DNA of 64,000 nt from Hyphomicrobiales bacterium (GTDB taxonomy: Bacteria; Pseudomonadota; Alphaproteobacteria; Rhizobiales; Beijerinckiaceae): contig UBZM01000003.1 of assembly GCA_900470095.1 (NCBI GenBank), forward strand, positions 98,020 through 162,019, read 5' to 3'. The translations under genes and the position numbers were made by a program. The notes beneath the pieces are model-generated. The model was not told the origin of the DNA, did not search any database, and saw only the letters and a list, made by a program, of their open reading frames with translations. This document shows positions 38,067 to 45,209 of the stretch, piece after piece (position 1 is the first letter of the stretch; every line of letters starts with the position of its first letter).

Positions 38067-39221
38067 CTAGCGGGCTGCTGCGAGCATGCGATCGACGAAG
38101 CCGTCGAGGGCGGATTTGTCGATCCAGCGGAGCACCGCGACGAGATCCTGCGTGGGATCGAGCCAGATCGCGTTGACGCCGGCGCCAAGCGCGAAGACGG
38201 CCGTGGCGGGAACATTCGGCCGGGCCGCCGCGCCCCGGTTGAGCCACCAGAGATAGCCGTAATTCTCGAGCGTGGGTGAAGGCGACAGCATGTCGTCGAT
38301 CCAGGCCGGCGATAGCAGCTCAAGGCCAGCCCAGGCGCTACTCCGGCCGACGAGCAGGCCCAGCCGGGCGTGGTCGCGCGCGCTGATGAAGAGGCCGCCG
38401 CCCCAATGGCCGCCGCCGGGCACGGACTGCACGCTCCGGCCGTCGATCTCGACCGAGGAATTGCGGTAGCCCTGCCACTCCCAGCCTTGCGAGGCCCCGA
38501 TCGGGTCCATGATGCGCTCGCGCAGGACCTCGGGCAGCGGCTTGCGGAAGCGCTGCAGCAGGCAATAGGCCAGCAGGTTCACCCGTACGTCATTGTACTC
38601 GTAGTGGCTGCCAGGTGGCTTGAGGGCGCGCCGCTCGCCCTTGCGGCTGTTGTCGGCGCCCGGCCCGATCTGCCGGTTATGATCGACCTGGTCCGACTTG
38701 CCGAAGATTTCCCCCTGCCATTCGCTCGATTGCTGCAGGAGATGGCGCCAGGTGATGGTCGCATTCTGCGCGCCCTCGAACCAGGGACCGTCGACGGTTC
38801 TGCCGACCGGCTCGTCGATATCGCGAATCAGTCCGTCGGCGACGGCAAGCCCCGCCAGCACGGCGATATAGCTCTTCGCGATCGAGAAGGTCATGTCGGC
38901 GCGGGCCGTGTCGCCCCACTCGGCAACCAGGCGGCCGCCGCGGAGGATCAGGCCGGCAGGACCGCCGCGTTCCCTGACCGGGCCGACGATCTCGCTCCAG
39001 GGTCCCGACTCGTTCCATTCGACGAGGCCGACATAGCGCCCGTCGGGATAGTAGAAGCTGCGCGGCCAGGTGCTCTCCTGCGCCTTGGCGAAGTCGATGG
39101 CGGCCTGCAGCTTTGCGGCGTCGAAGCCCGCTTCGGCCGGCGGAATGGTTTCCCAATCGCCATGGGCTGGCGGTACGTAAGCGTCATTGGTCTGAGACAC
39201 GTGGCTGATCCTCGGAGGCAT
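38067..39221 (-). CDS. serine hydrolase of the beta-lactamase/6-aminohexanoate-dimer hydrolase family
   Basis: A 384-residue penicillin-binding-like hydrolase without a signal peptide, probably cytoplasmic. The SxxK motif is Ser113-IAK-Lys116 in TFSIAKSYIAVLAG. A Tyr-Asn pair follows in HYEYNDVRVNLLAY, and GGGHWGGGLFISARDHARLG is the third family region. The order matches NylB-like esterases and amidases. Its role is unknown. It is alone on its strand, converging with tRNA-Val, with an intergenic 150-base gap before tenA. Confidence 0.82.
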   Translation of the reverse strand: MPPRISHVSQTNDAYVPPAHGDWETIPPAEAGFDAAKLQAAIDFAKAQESTWPRSFYYPDGRYVGLVEWNESGPWSEIVGPVRERGGPAGLILRGGRLVAEWGDTARADMTFSIAKSYIAVLAGLAVADGLIRDIDEPVGRTVDGPWFEGAQNATITWRHLLQQSSEWQGEIFGKSDQVDHNRQIGPGADNSRKGERRALKPPGSHYEYNDVRVNLLAYCLLQRFRKPLPEVLRERIMDPIGASQGWEWQGYRNSSVEIDGRSVQSVPGGGHWGGGLFISARDHARLGLLVGRSSAWAGLELLSPAWIDDMLSPSPTLENYGYLWWLNRGAAARPNVPATAVFALGAGVNAIWLDPTQDLVAVLRWIDKSALDGFVDRMLAAAR

Positions 39222-39372
39222 TTCGCGGGCCGATCATTGCGAAACGCTACCATACCCGACCGGCCTCAGCCGTCATGTCGAGAGCGATCCCGGCCCGCGC
39301 TGCATGCCGGGCGTGCCGAGCGTCACGCCGGCCAGGTGCAGGTGGTCGGCGCGGATCCGTGGATGATCCCGG

Positions 39373-40041
39373 CTATGCGGTGCCGTCGTTCAGCGCCATT
39401 TGCCAGAAATCCGCCTCGAGCCGGGAGGCCTTGGCAAAGAGGGTCGTGAGTTCGGCAAAGCGCCGTTCCGTCATCGCCCGCGCGGCGAGATCGTCGAGAT
39501 GGCGCCGGGCTGCCATGGCGATCTCCTGATAGGCATCTCCGGCATATTCTCCGATCCAGTCGCGATAGGGATGGTCCCCGAGCGCGTCGGCGCCCGCGGG
39601 AGTAAGGTTTCGCCCAATCTCGGCATAGCCGATTGCGCAAGGGGCGAGTGCGACGTGCAGGTCGAGCAGGTCGCCCGAGACGCCGCAGTCGAGCACGAAC
39701 CGAGTATAGGCAATCGTTGCGGCATGCTCCGGCGCTGCTTCGATCTCCGCGGGGGTGAGCCCCCAGCGTCCGCAGAGGCGAATATGTAGGTCCATCTCGA
39801 CGTCGAGGATGGCTGCCAAGCCGGCCTTGGCCGCCCGCATGTCGGACAGCGTGCGGCCCTTGTAGATTGCGAGCGCATAGGCGCGGGCGAACTGGATCAG
39901 GAAGAGATAATCCTGCACCAGATAGGTACGGAAGGCGGCGTGCGGCAGCGTGCCAGTCGCCATTTGCCGGACGAAGGCGTGGTCGACATAGCTCGTCCAG
40001 TCGGCCTTTGCTGCAGACTTCAGTCGATCGAAAATGTCCAT
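39373..40041 (-). CDS. tenA: TenA family thiaminase II / aminopyrimidine aminohydrolase
   Basis: A 222-residue all-helical enzyme that salvages thiamine pyrimidine. The start region FDRLKSAAKADWTSYVDHAFVRQMATGTL and LVQDYLFLIQFARAYALAIYK are characteristic. The active-site Cys is in LAPCAIGYAEIG and the catalytic Glu in ASRLEADFWQMAL. The ATG at 40041 is preferred because GTGGAGA lies upstream; a GTG at 40059 is the alternative. It stands alone; no TPP riboswitch could be confirmed upstream. Confidence 0.9.
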   Translation of the reverse strand: MDIFDRLKSAAKADWTSYVDHAFVRQMATGTLPHAAFRTYLVQDYLFLIQFARAYALAIYKGRTLSDMRAAKAGLAAILDVEMDLHIRLCGRWGLTPAEIEAAPEHAATIAYTRFVLDCGVSGDLLDLHVALAPCAIGYAEIGRNLTPAGADALGDHPYRDWIGEYAGDAYQEIAMAARRHLDDLAARAMTERRFAELTTLFAKASRLEADFWQMALNDGTA

Positions 40042-40257
40042 CTCGGGCGTTGTCTCCACAGGCGGTGCCAGCCGGATGCGCGTAACGCGGCATCAGGCCG
40101 CCGGAACCGATAGGCTTTGGCGGGCCAGGCTGCAAATTCCGGCTCTCCCCCCGAATTGGAACAGCTTCAGGGTGTTTTCGGCGATGGAAGCGCTCGGACC
40201 GGTTAGGGCTCGCGGCGGCTTTCTGTCCGTCATCAATGTGAAGACCGGCCCGTCCGG

Positions 40258-40286
40258 TTGACGTGAAATTCACTTCGCTCTAGAGA
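40258..40286 (+). promoter_or_regulatory. sigma-70-like promoter for the riboswitch/atpB/gdx unit
   Basis: TTGACG (40258-40263) and TAGAGA (40281-40286) have a 17-bp spacer. The expected start near 40293 places the first riboswitch hairpin at the very 5' end of the RNA. The spacer contains an odd dyad GTGAA-A-TTCAC (40263-40273), a possible repressor site. Confidence 0.6.
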
Positions 40287-40294
40287 CCGGCCCG

Positions 40295-40337
40295 CACTGG
40301 ACGACCTGTGCCATCTGTAACGCTGGGGACGGCCCCA
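40295..40337 (+). promoter_or_regulatory. guanidine-II (mini-ykkC) riboswitch
   Basis: Two short hairpins have ACGR tetraloops. P1 (40295-40310) is CACTGG-ACGA-CCTGTG with one T-T mismatch, and P2 (40324-40337) is TGGGG-ACGG-CCCCA, separated by 13 nt. Both loops are flanked by GG/CC, the consensus of the guanidine-II class, where guanidinium binds the paired loops. A ribosome-binding site GGGAGA (40345-40350) follows P2. The Gdx exporter gene lies downstream in the same unit, which is the classic client of this riboswitch. Confidence 0.8.
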
Positions 40338-40354
40338 TTGTCTCGGGAGAGATA

Positions 40355-40618
40355 ATGGAACCGACATGCCCCAGGTATGGCCGCAGGATGCTGATTGATC
40401 AGCGAGCCGGGCCTTCTTCTCAGAAACGACCTTCTTCCAAGAAGCTGACGAACCGCTCCGCTCGCTGGCAGGTCCACGCGCGCCGTCCGGATTCATCCCG
40501 AGTCCCACCCCCGATCGAGGCGCTGGCCTGCATGGCCTGGCGCCCGCTGACGCAGCGCGGGGCCATTTCCGTTTCAACCCACATGACGCACGAGGTTCGC
40601 CGTGGCCGGCCCCATTGA
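40355..40618 (+). CDS. possible 87-codon leader ORF directly under the riboswitch
   Basis: The ATG at 40355 follows GGGAGAGATA and is the first start after riboswitch hairpin P2, so it is the frame whose translation the switch would control. The frame overlaps the atpB GTG start by 17 bases, suggesting coupling. The peptide ([19 protein letters not shown]...) is Arg/Ser/Pro-rich, matches no family I know, and its third-position GC is not strongly coding. It may be a regulatory upstream ORF or a decayed gene. Confidence 0.3.
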   Translation: MEPTCPRYGRRMLIDQRAGPSSQKRPSSKKLTNRSARWQVHARRPDSSRVPPPIEALACMAWRPLTQRGAISVSTHMTHEVRRGRPH

Positions 40619-41351
40619 GCAATTCGAGATCAAGACGCTGTTCAGCCTTGGGGAGATCGCCGGGCAGGAGATCAGCTTCACCAATTCATCCGCCTTCATG
40701 ATCGCGATCGTTGCCGTCGCCAGCGGCTTTCTGCTGCTCTCGACCCGCTCCCGCGCGCTCGTCCCCGGCCGTGCCCAGGCGCTCAGCGAAATTCTCTACG
40801 AGTTCGTGCGGAACACGCTCAGAGGCATCGCAGGCGAGCACGGCATGCGTTTCTTCCCGCTGGTCTTCTCGCTCTTCATCTTCATCCTGATGGCCAATCT
40901 GATCGGGATGTTGCCGTTCGCGTTCACCGTGACGAGCCATATCTCCGTGACCTTCGCGCTTGCCATGCTCGTATTCTGCACGGTGACGATCTATGGCCTC
41001 GTGAAACATGGCTTCGGGTTCCTGCGGCTGTTCCTGCCGTCGGGTGTTCCCATCGTCCTTGCGCCGATCATCGTCCTGATCGAGGTCGTCTCCTATATCT
41101 CGCGACCGATCAGCCATTCGATCCGCCTGTTCGCAGTCATGCTGGCGGGCCATATCGCGCTCAAGGTCTTTGCCGGCTTCGTCGTCGGCATGACCGGTCT
41201 CGGTGCGGTTGGCATCCTTGGCGCGGTGCTGCCGCTGATCATGACTGTCGCCCTCACCGGCCTGGAGGTGCTGATGGCAATCCTGCAGGCCTATATCTTC
41301 ACCATGCTCACCTGCATGTATCTCAACGATGCCCTTCACCCGAGCCATTGA
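40602..41351 (+). CDS. atpB: orphan F0F1 ATP synthase subunit a
   Basis: A 249-residue, multi-spanning proton-channel subunit of the alphaproteobacterial type. The essential Arg is present (Arg175 in [10 protein letters not shown]), as are the covarying His184 (AGHIALKVF) and Glu222 ([13 protein letters not shown]). The otherwise near-invariant Asn four residues after the Arg (E. coli Asn214) is Val179. No atpI precedes it and no atpE, atpF or atpF' follows; the next gene, 25 bases on, is a Gdx exporter. The start is a GTG behind ACGAGG. It may be a second copy, with the complete F0 operon elsewhere in the genome. Confidence 0.88.
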   Translation: MAGPIEQFEIKTLFSLGEIAGQEISFTNSSAFMIAIVAVASGFLLLSTRSRALVPGRAQALSEILYEFVRNTLRGIAGEHGMRFFPLVFSLFIFILMANLIGMLPFAFTVTSHISVTFALAMLVFCTVTIYGLVKHGFGFLRLFLPSGVPIVLAPIIVLIEVVSYISRPISHSIRLFAVMLAGHIALKVFAGFVVGMTGLGAVGILGAVLPLIMTVALTGLEVLMAILQAYIFTMLTCMYLNDALHPSH

Positions 41352-41376
41352 GGCCGAACAAGACGGAGTATCAGCA

Positions 41377-41694
41377 ATGGCCTGGATCTATCTGCTCTTT
41401 GCAGGCGTCTTCGAAGTCGTGTGGGCGTCGACCATGAAACAGTCCGAGGGCTTCACGAAGCTCGGCCCGAGCGTGATCACGATTGCGACGATGATCATCA
41501 GCTTTGGCCTGCTGGCCGTGGCGATGAAGTCGCTGCCGCTGGGCACGGCCTATGCGATCTGGACGGGAATCGGTGCGGTCGGAGCTTTCCTCGTCGGCAT
41601 TTTCGTCATGGGAGAGGCCGTCACCTTCTTCCGGATCGCCAGCGTCAGTCTCATTGTTGCCGGGCTGATCGGGCTCAAGCTCTCGACGGCCTGA
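41377..41694 (+). CDS. gdx: guanidinium exporter of the SMR family (Gdx/SugE)
   Basis: A 105-residue four-helix antiporter nearly colinear with E. coli SugE/Gdx: the central Glu13 in [19 protein letters not shown], the glycine-rich [20 protein letters not shown], and the ending [10 protein letters not shown]. Gdx proteins export guanidinium in exchange for protons. The ATG at 41377 follows ACGGAGTATCAGCA; the longer frame starts inside atpB. It is the second gene of the riboswitch-led unit and is closed by a strong terminator at 41723. Confidence 0.92.
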   Translation: MAWIYLLFAGVFEVVWASTMKQSEGFTKLGPSVITIATMIISFGLLAVAMKSLPLGTAYAIWTGIGAVGAFLVGIFVMGEAVTFFRIASVSLIVAGLIGLKLSTA

Positions 41695-41722
41695 GGACGC
41701 TCATCTGCGATCATCGCAGACG

Positions 41723-41751
41723 AACGGCCACCCGATTGGGTGGCCGTTTTT
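41723..41751 (+). terminator. strong rho-independent terminator after gdx
   Basis: AACGGCCACCC-GATT-GGGTGGCCGTT is a perfect 11-bp stem ending in a run of five T. It closes the atpB/gdx unit. Confidence 0.92.
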
Positions 41752-41785
41752 CCTTCAGGCCATGTGTTTTCCTTCAGGCCATGTG
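41748..41785 (+). repeat. 19-bp tandem direct duplication
   Basis: TTTTCCTTCAGGCCATGTG occurs twice head to tail (41748-41766 and 41767-41785), starting in the terminator T-run. It looks like a small slippage duplication in the gap before the convergent gene. Confidence 0.8.
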
Positions 41786-41804
41786 TCGCTGCGGATCGTT
41801 CGGC

Positions 41805-42473
41805 TCAATTCGTCGCGAAGCAGTAGAACAGGCCAGCTCCGCCGGTGCCGCGCAGAGCCTCCTGGCTGCAGCCTCCCCGCGAAGCATGCGAGGTGCTCCA
41901 CGATTTCGCCGGTGGGGATTCGTCCAGGCCGCTGCGGTCGTGATGGCCGAGCATGACGGCGCCCTCCGCACCGCTCTTGGTGTAATTGCCGCAGGTCCGG
42001 TCCTCGCCGGGGCCGAAGGCGGTGCCGTCGGCCTGGGAGCCTGTGAGCATGTCGTGCTGGTTCGGTGTATCGCCGCGACCATTGACCGGCTCGCCCTTCT
42101 CGTTGAGCGCGGTCTGTTTGGTCAAGCCGGCCGCGCCGCCATGCAGGTCGGCGACGCTGGTGGCTATCACAGCTCCCTTGGCGTTGCGCCAGGGCCCTGC
42201 GCCGATACGGTCGCGCGCGTTGACGGCTGCGGTGCCGCCAGTTGCCTGCGTGGAGAGATAAGCCCGCCAGGTCTTGCTGCCTGCACCCGCTGCCTGGGCA
42301 AGACGCTGGCAGATCGCGTCGGCGCCTGCGAGGCCGCCGAGATCGGCACCCTTCCCGGATCCGGCACTGGTGACAAAGAAGGTCATTTCGGACGTCTGGG
42401 CCTGGGCCGAGCCGGTGGCAAATGCCAATAGTCCAGCCGCAGCGACAAGCGTGAAACACGTCACGCGCTTCAT
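41805..42473 (-). CDS. secreted DUF1554-like (endostatin/lectin-fold) protein
   Basis: A 222-residue exported protein. It has a signal peptide (MKRVTCFTLVAAAGLLAF, cleavage after SAQAQ) and then FFVTSAGSGKGADLGGLAGADAICQRLA and SKTWRAYLSTQ, the hallmark GADAxCQ...WRAYLS pattern of DUF1554-like lectin folds. Cysteines in ICQRL, RTCGNY, GGCSQE and FYCFA could form disulfides. The molecular role is unknown. It is convergent with gdx. Confidence 0.72.
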   Translation of the reverse strand: MKRVTCFTLVAAAGLLAFATGSAQAQTSEMTFFVTSAGSGKGADLGGLAGADAICQRLAQAAGAGSKTWRAYLSTQATGGTAAVNARDRIGAGPWRNAKGAVIATSVADLHGGAAGLTKQTALNEKGEPVNGRGDTPNQHDMLTGSQADGTAFGPGEDRTCGNYTKSGAEGAVMLGHHDRSGLDESPPAKSWSTSHASRGGCSQEALRGTGGAGLFYCFATN

Positions 42474-42589
42474 GTGGTCCTCCCTTCGTTCTGGATCGGT
42501 CTGTGCTTCGGTTCCCCTATGTCTCGGTCCGCCGGGGCTCAGAGTGACAAGTTAATCGGGTGACAACAAGGCTTTAGGGCCAGTGGAAA

Positions 42590-43123
42590 CTAGCCGTGCC
42601 CCTGCGTCGTCCCGAGATTGTCCTCGATGGCTCGGTTGAGTTTACGCAGCAACGCGGCAAGGGCCTCGCGTTCTTCCGGTGAGAGATGGGTCAGGAAGGT
42701 CGCTTCGCTTGCCATGTCGGCGCGGAAAGCCGCCTCGACCTTCGCGCGTCCGCTCTCAGTCAGCTCGACGGCAAGGCTCCTTCCGTCGGTGTCGGACGGC
42801 ACACGCCTGACGAGGCCCGCCCTTTCGAGGCGAGCGAGGCGGTGGCTGAGACTGCCCGAGGCGATCATCAGGCTGGTGTAGAGTTCGGTCGGCGTCAGGC
42901 GGAACGGCGCGCCCGCGCGCCGGAGCGAGGAGACGATATCGAATTCGCCGCGATCCAATCCAAATTCGGCGAAGGTCGCCTCGATGCTTGGGCGCACGAG
43001 GTTGGAGAGCCGGTAGGCCCGACCAAGCACGGTCATGGCGCCGGTATCGAGATCAGGCAATTCGCGCTGCCACTGCGCGCGCAGCCGGTCGACATGATCC
43101 TGGGTCTCGTCAGCGTCGGCCAA
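42590..43123 (-). CDS. MarR family transcriptional regulator
   Basis: A 177-residue regulator with a long N-terminal dimer helix and winged helix (TELYTSLMIASGSLSHRLARLERAGLV, then DTDGRSLAVELTESG for the wing). It starts with TTG; the codon at 43123 is preferred over 43138 because GAGGGAG lies directly before it. It is divergent from a metallo-beta-lactamase-fold gene, with two operators between them, so it most likely represses itself and that gene. Confidence 0.85.
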   Translation of the reverse strand: MADADETQDHVDRLRAQWQRELPDLDTGAMTVLGRAYRLSNLVRPSIEATFAEFGLDRGEFDIVSSLRRAGAPFRLTPTELYTSLMIASGSLSHRLARLERAGLVRRVPSDTDGRSLAVELTESGRAKVEAAFRADMASEATFLTHLSPEEREALAALLRKLNRAIEDNLGTTQGHG

Positions 43124-43144
43124 AGCACTCTCCCTCAAGCAGGG

Positions 43145-43194
43145 TATCTTGACATGAAGATAGATTGATGAACTAGTATCTTCATATGAAGATA
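43145..43194. promoter_or_regulatory. twin MarR operators TATCTT-N6-AAGATA
   Basis: The first site (43145-43162) has spacer GACATG. The second, TATCTTCATATGAAGATA (43177-43194), is a perfect 18-bp palindrome. The centres are 32 bp apart, three helical turns. They fill the gap between the MarR gene and the metallo-hydrolase gene. Confidence 0.75.
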
Positions 43195-43257
43195 GTTTGA
43201 CGGCGCCGAACGCCGAGGCGTTCGATGCCGGCCTTCGTTCAAGCCGGAGACAGGCCC

Positions 43258-44049
43258 ATGCCGCGCTTCATCTGCCGCCAATGCGGCGCCCGCTTTCCCG
43301 ATGGGGACACTCCGCCCGACGCTTGCCCGATCTGCTGTGATGAGCGCCAATACGTGCGCTGGGGCGGCCAGGAATGGTTGACGCAGGGCGAGCTCGCGTC
43401 CGGTCATTCCGTCGTCTGCAGCGAGGACCATGGCGTGCTTGGCCTGCGCATCGCCCCGGCCTTCGCGATCGATCAGCGGGCGCTGCTGGTCGAGGCGGAT
43501 GAGGGCAACTTGCTATGGGACTGCATCGGGCTCGTGACGCCCGAGGCGGTCGAGGCGATCCGCGCGCGGGGGCCGGTAATCGGTATCGCGATCTCGCACC
43601 CGCATTACTACACCGCGATGGCGGAATGGGCGGCCGCGCTCGACGTGCCAGTCTATCTCCACGCGGACGATCGGCAATGGGTGACGGAGCCGGATCCCGC
43701 CATCCGTTTCTGGGACGGTGAGACGCTCAAGCTTGGTCCGACATTGACGCTGTTGCGCTGCGGCGGCCATTTCGCCGGGGCGACCGTGCTGCACCATGCG
43801 AAGGGGGAGGGCGCGCTCTATTGCGGCGACGTGCTGCAGGTCGCGCAAGACCGTCGCTATGTCAGCGTGCTCTATTCCTATCCCAACATGATTCCGGTCA
43901 ATGCGGCGACGATCCGGCGGATCGCCGCGGTTCTCGAGCCCTTTTCCTTCGCTCGGATCTTTGGTGCCTTCGAGGGAAGAGTCATCGCCGGCGACGCAAA
44001 AGCGGCGCTGGCGCGCTCCTTCCGGCGCTATCTGGCAGCGATCGCCTGA
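43258..44049 (+). CDS. MBL-fold metallohydrolase with N-terminal rubredoxin-like zinc ribbon
   Basis: A 263-residue protein. The N-terminus carries CRQC (Cys6, Cys9) and CPICC (Cys23, Cys26), a rubredoxin-like knuckle pair. The beta-lactamase fold follows, with HPH (His114, His116) in place of the usual HxHxDH, then His171 in CGGHFAGATVLHH and Asp191 in YCGDVLQ. The Asp-His half of the first motif is replaced by Tyr-Thr, so it probably binds one metal ion or has altered chemistry. The ATG at 43258 is chosen. It is divergent from its likely MarR repressor. Confidence 0.78.
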   Translation: MPRFICRQCGARFPDGDTPPDACPICCDERQYVRWGGQEWLTQGELASGHSVVCSEDHGVLGLRIAPAFAIDQRALLVEADEGNLLWDCIGLVTPEAVEAIRARGPVIGIAISHPHYYTAMAEWAAALDVPVYLHADDRQWVTEPDPAIRFWDGETLKLGPTLTLLRCGGHFAGATVLHHAKGEGALYCGDVLQVAQDRRYVSVLYSYPNMIPVNAATIRRIAAVLEPFSFARIFGAFEGRVIAGDAKAALARSFRRYLAAIA

Positions 44050-44080
44050 GGGTATTCGGTGGTTTTTGCACGCTGGACCC

Positions 44081-44108
44081 TTGCGAACGCCGGAAAAATC
44101 CGTATACA
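44081..44108 (+). promoter_or_regulatory. candidate rpmJ promoter
   Basis: TTGCGA (44081-44086) and TATACA (44103-44108) are 16 bp apart, about 120 bases before the L36 start. Confidence 0.45.
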
Positions 44109-44226
44109 GCCGGCATCGCATCAGCCGCGCCGTTCGAGTGGTCGATGAGGATCGCCCGCCGATCCGCGTCGCAGCTGTGAATTTTTGACCGATTCGTCCG
44201 AAAGGCGGATCGACGGAGTAGAGACG

Positions 44227-44352
44227 ATGAAGATCCGCAATTCGCTCAAGTCGCTGCGCGCCCGTCATCGCGACAACCAGCTGGTTCGCCGCAAGGGCCG
44301 CGTCTACATCATCAACAAGGTCCAGAAGCGCTTCAAGGCGCGCCAGGGCTGA
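44227..44352 (+). CDS. rpmJ: 50S ribosomal protein L36 (alphaproteobacterial form)
   Basis: A 41-residue basic protein read from the ATG at 44227: [18 protein letters not shown], then [22 protein letters not shown]. This is the longer C-minus (zinc-free) L36 type: it has no cysteines, unlike the four-Cys form. It is preceded by GGAGTAGAGACG and followed by a very strong terminator. Its length is normal for the family. Confidence 0.95.
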   Translation: MKIRNSLKSLRARHRDNQLVRRKGRVYIINKVQKRFKARQG

Positions 44353-44406
44353 GTTGGCGCGCGGCTTTCGCTGCCGCGACGTTTTGATGCTGACTCCAGA
44401 TTTGAA

Positions 44407-44437
44407 GGTGGGCGCGCTCGGCGCGCCCACCTTTTTT
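44407..44437 (+). terminator. strong terminator after rpmJ
   Basis: GGTGGGCGCGC-TCG-GCGCGCCCACC is a perfect 11-bp stem followed by six T. Confidence 0.93.
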
Positions 44438-44499
44438 GGCATGAGCCTCTCGCCACGTCGTGATTTGACGCGACCGCGCGAGCGCCTAATCTTCTGGGC

Positions 44500-45156
44500 A
44501 TGAGCATTCCTCGTCTGCCTTCCGCTGCTCTTGCGCTTGCCTTGGCGACAGCCTGGCCGTTCGGGCTGAGCGCTGCGCTGGGGCAGGACAGCGCGCCAGC
44601 GCAGCCTGGCACCGTGCCGCATTCGGACACGACGGATAATCCGGCGGCACCGGCTCCCGGTGCCTCGCGCAGCCCGGCTGCGACGCTGGATCGGCTGTTC
44701 GAGCGGCTTGCTGCCGCCAAGAGCCCGGAGGAGGCCAAGGGCATCGCCAATCTGATCCAGCGGCGCTGGGCGCGCTCGGGCTCGGATACGGCCGATCTCC
44801 TGATGGCGCGGGCACAGGAGGCAATGCGGGCCAAGGAACTCGATCTCGCAATTGAATTGCTCGACCGCGTCGTCAGTCTCGAGCCGGACTGGGCTGAAGG
44901 CTGGAATCAGCGCGCCAATGCCCTCTTCCTCGCGGGCGATTCGATGCGCTCGATGATCGACATCGGAGAGGCGCTGAAGCGCGAGCCGCGTCATTACGGA
45001 GCGATGATGGGGCTCGGCACCATCCTGCGGCAGCAAGGGGACGACAAACGTGCCCTGATCGCCTATCGGCGGGCGCAGGAGATCTATCCGCAATTCGAGG
45101 CCATCAAGGACGCAGTCGATTCGCTGAAGACCGAAGTCGACGGCCGAGACGCGTAG
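44500..45156 (+). CDS. secreted TPR repeat protein
   Basis: A 218-residue exported protein. It has a signal peptide (SIPRLPSAALALALATAWPFG, cleavage near GQDSA), a Pro/Ala-rich spacer, and tetratricopeptide helices from about residue 95 (DLAIELLDRVVSLEPDWAEGWNQRANALFLAGD, RHYGAMMGLGTILRQQGDDKRALIAYRRAQEIYP). These proteins act as periplasmic interaction scaffolds; the partner is unknown. It is followed by a hydrolase gene 50 bases later. Confidence 0.85.
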   Translation: MSIPRLPSAALALALATAWPFGLSAALGQDSAPAQPGTVPHSDTTDNPAAPAPGASRSPAATLDRLFERLAAAKSPEEAKGIANLIQRRWARSGSDTADLLMARAQEAMRAKELDLAIELLDRVVSLEPDWAEGWNQRANALFLAGDSMRSMIDIGEALKREPRHYGAMMGLGTILRQQGDDKRALIAYRRAQEIYPQFEAIKDAVDSLKTEVDGRDA

Positions 45157-45209
45157 GCCGTTGCGGTTCCCCAGTGAAACCAAAGCGAACGTGGCGACGT
45201 AAGCAGACC

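Larger units (their letters stand above)
40042..40601. other. 560-base gap between tenA and the orphan atpB, with promoter, riboswitch and leader
   Basis: On the plus strand this gap holds a sigma-70-like promoter (40258-40286), the guanidine-II riboswitch candidate (40295-40337), and an 87-codon leader frame (40355-40618). I see no conserved gene in 40042-40250, which should contain the tenA promoter. Confidence 0.6.

Noticed and set aside
40060..40260. Possible TPP riboswitch before tenA (CCTGAT-like segment)
   Set aside because: The CTGAGA core and the ordered second domain are missing; only a short chance match is present.
40233..40622. 129-codon minus-strand frame over the riboswitch region
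   Set aside because: No family features and no ribosome-binding site; it runs antisense through the promoter and riboswitch.
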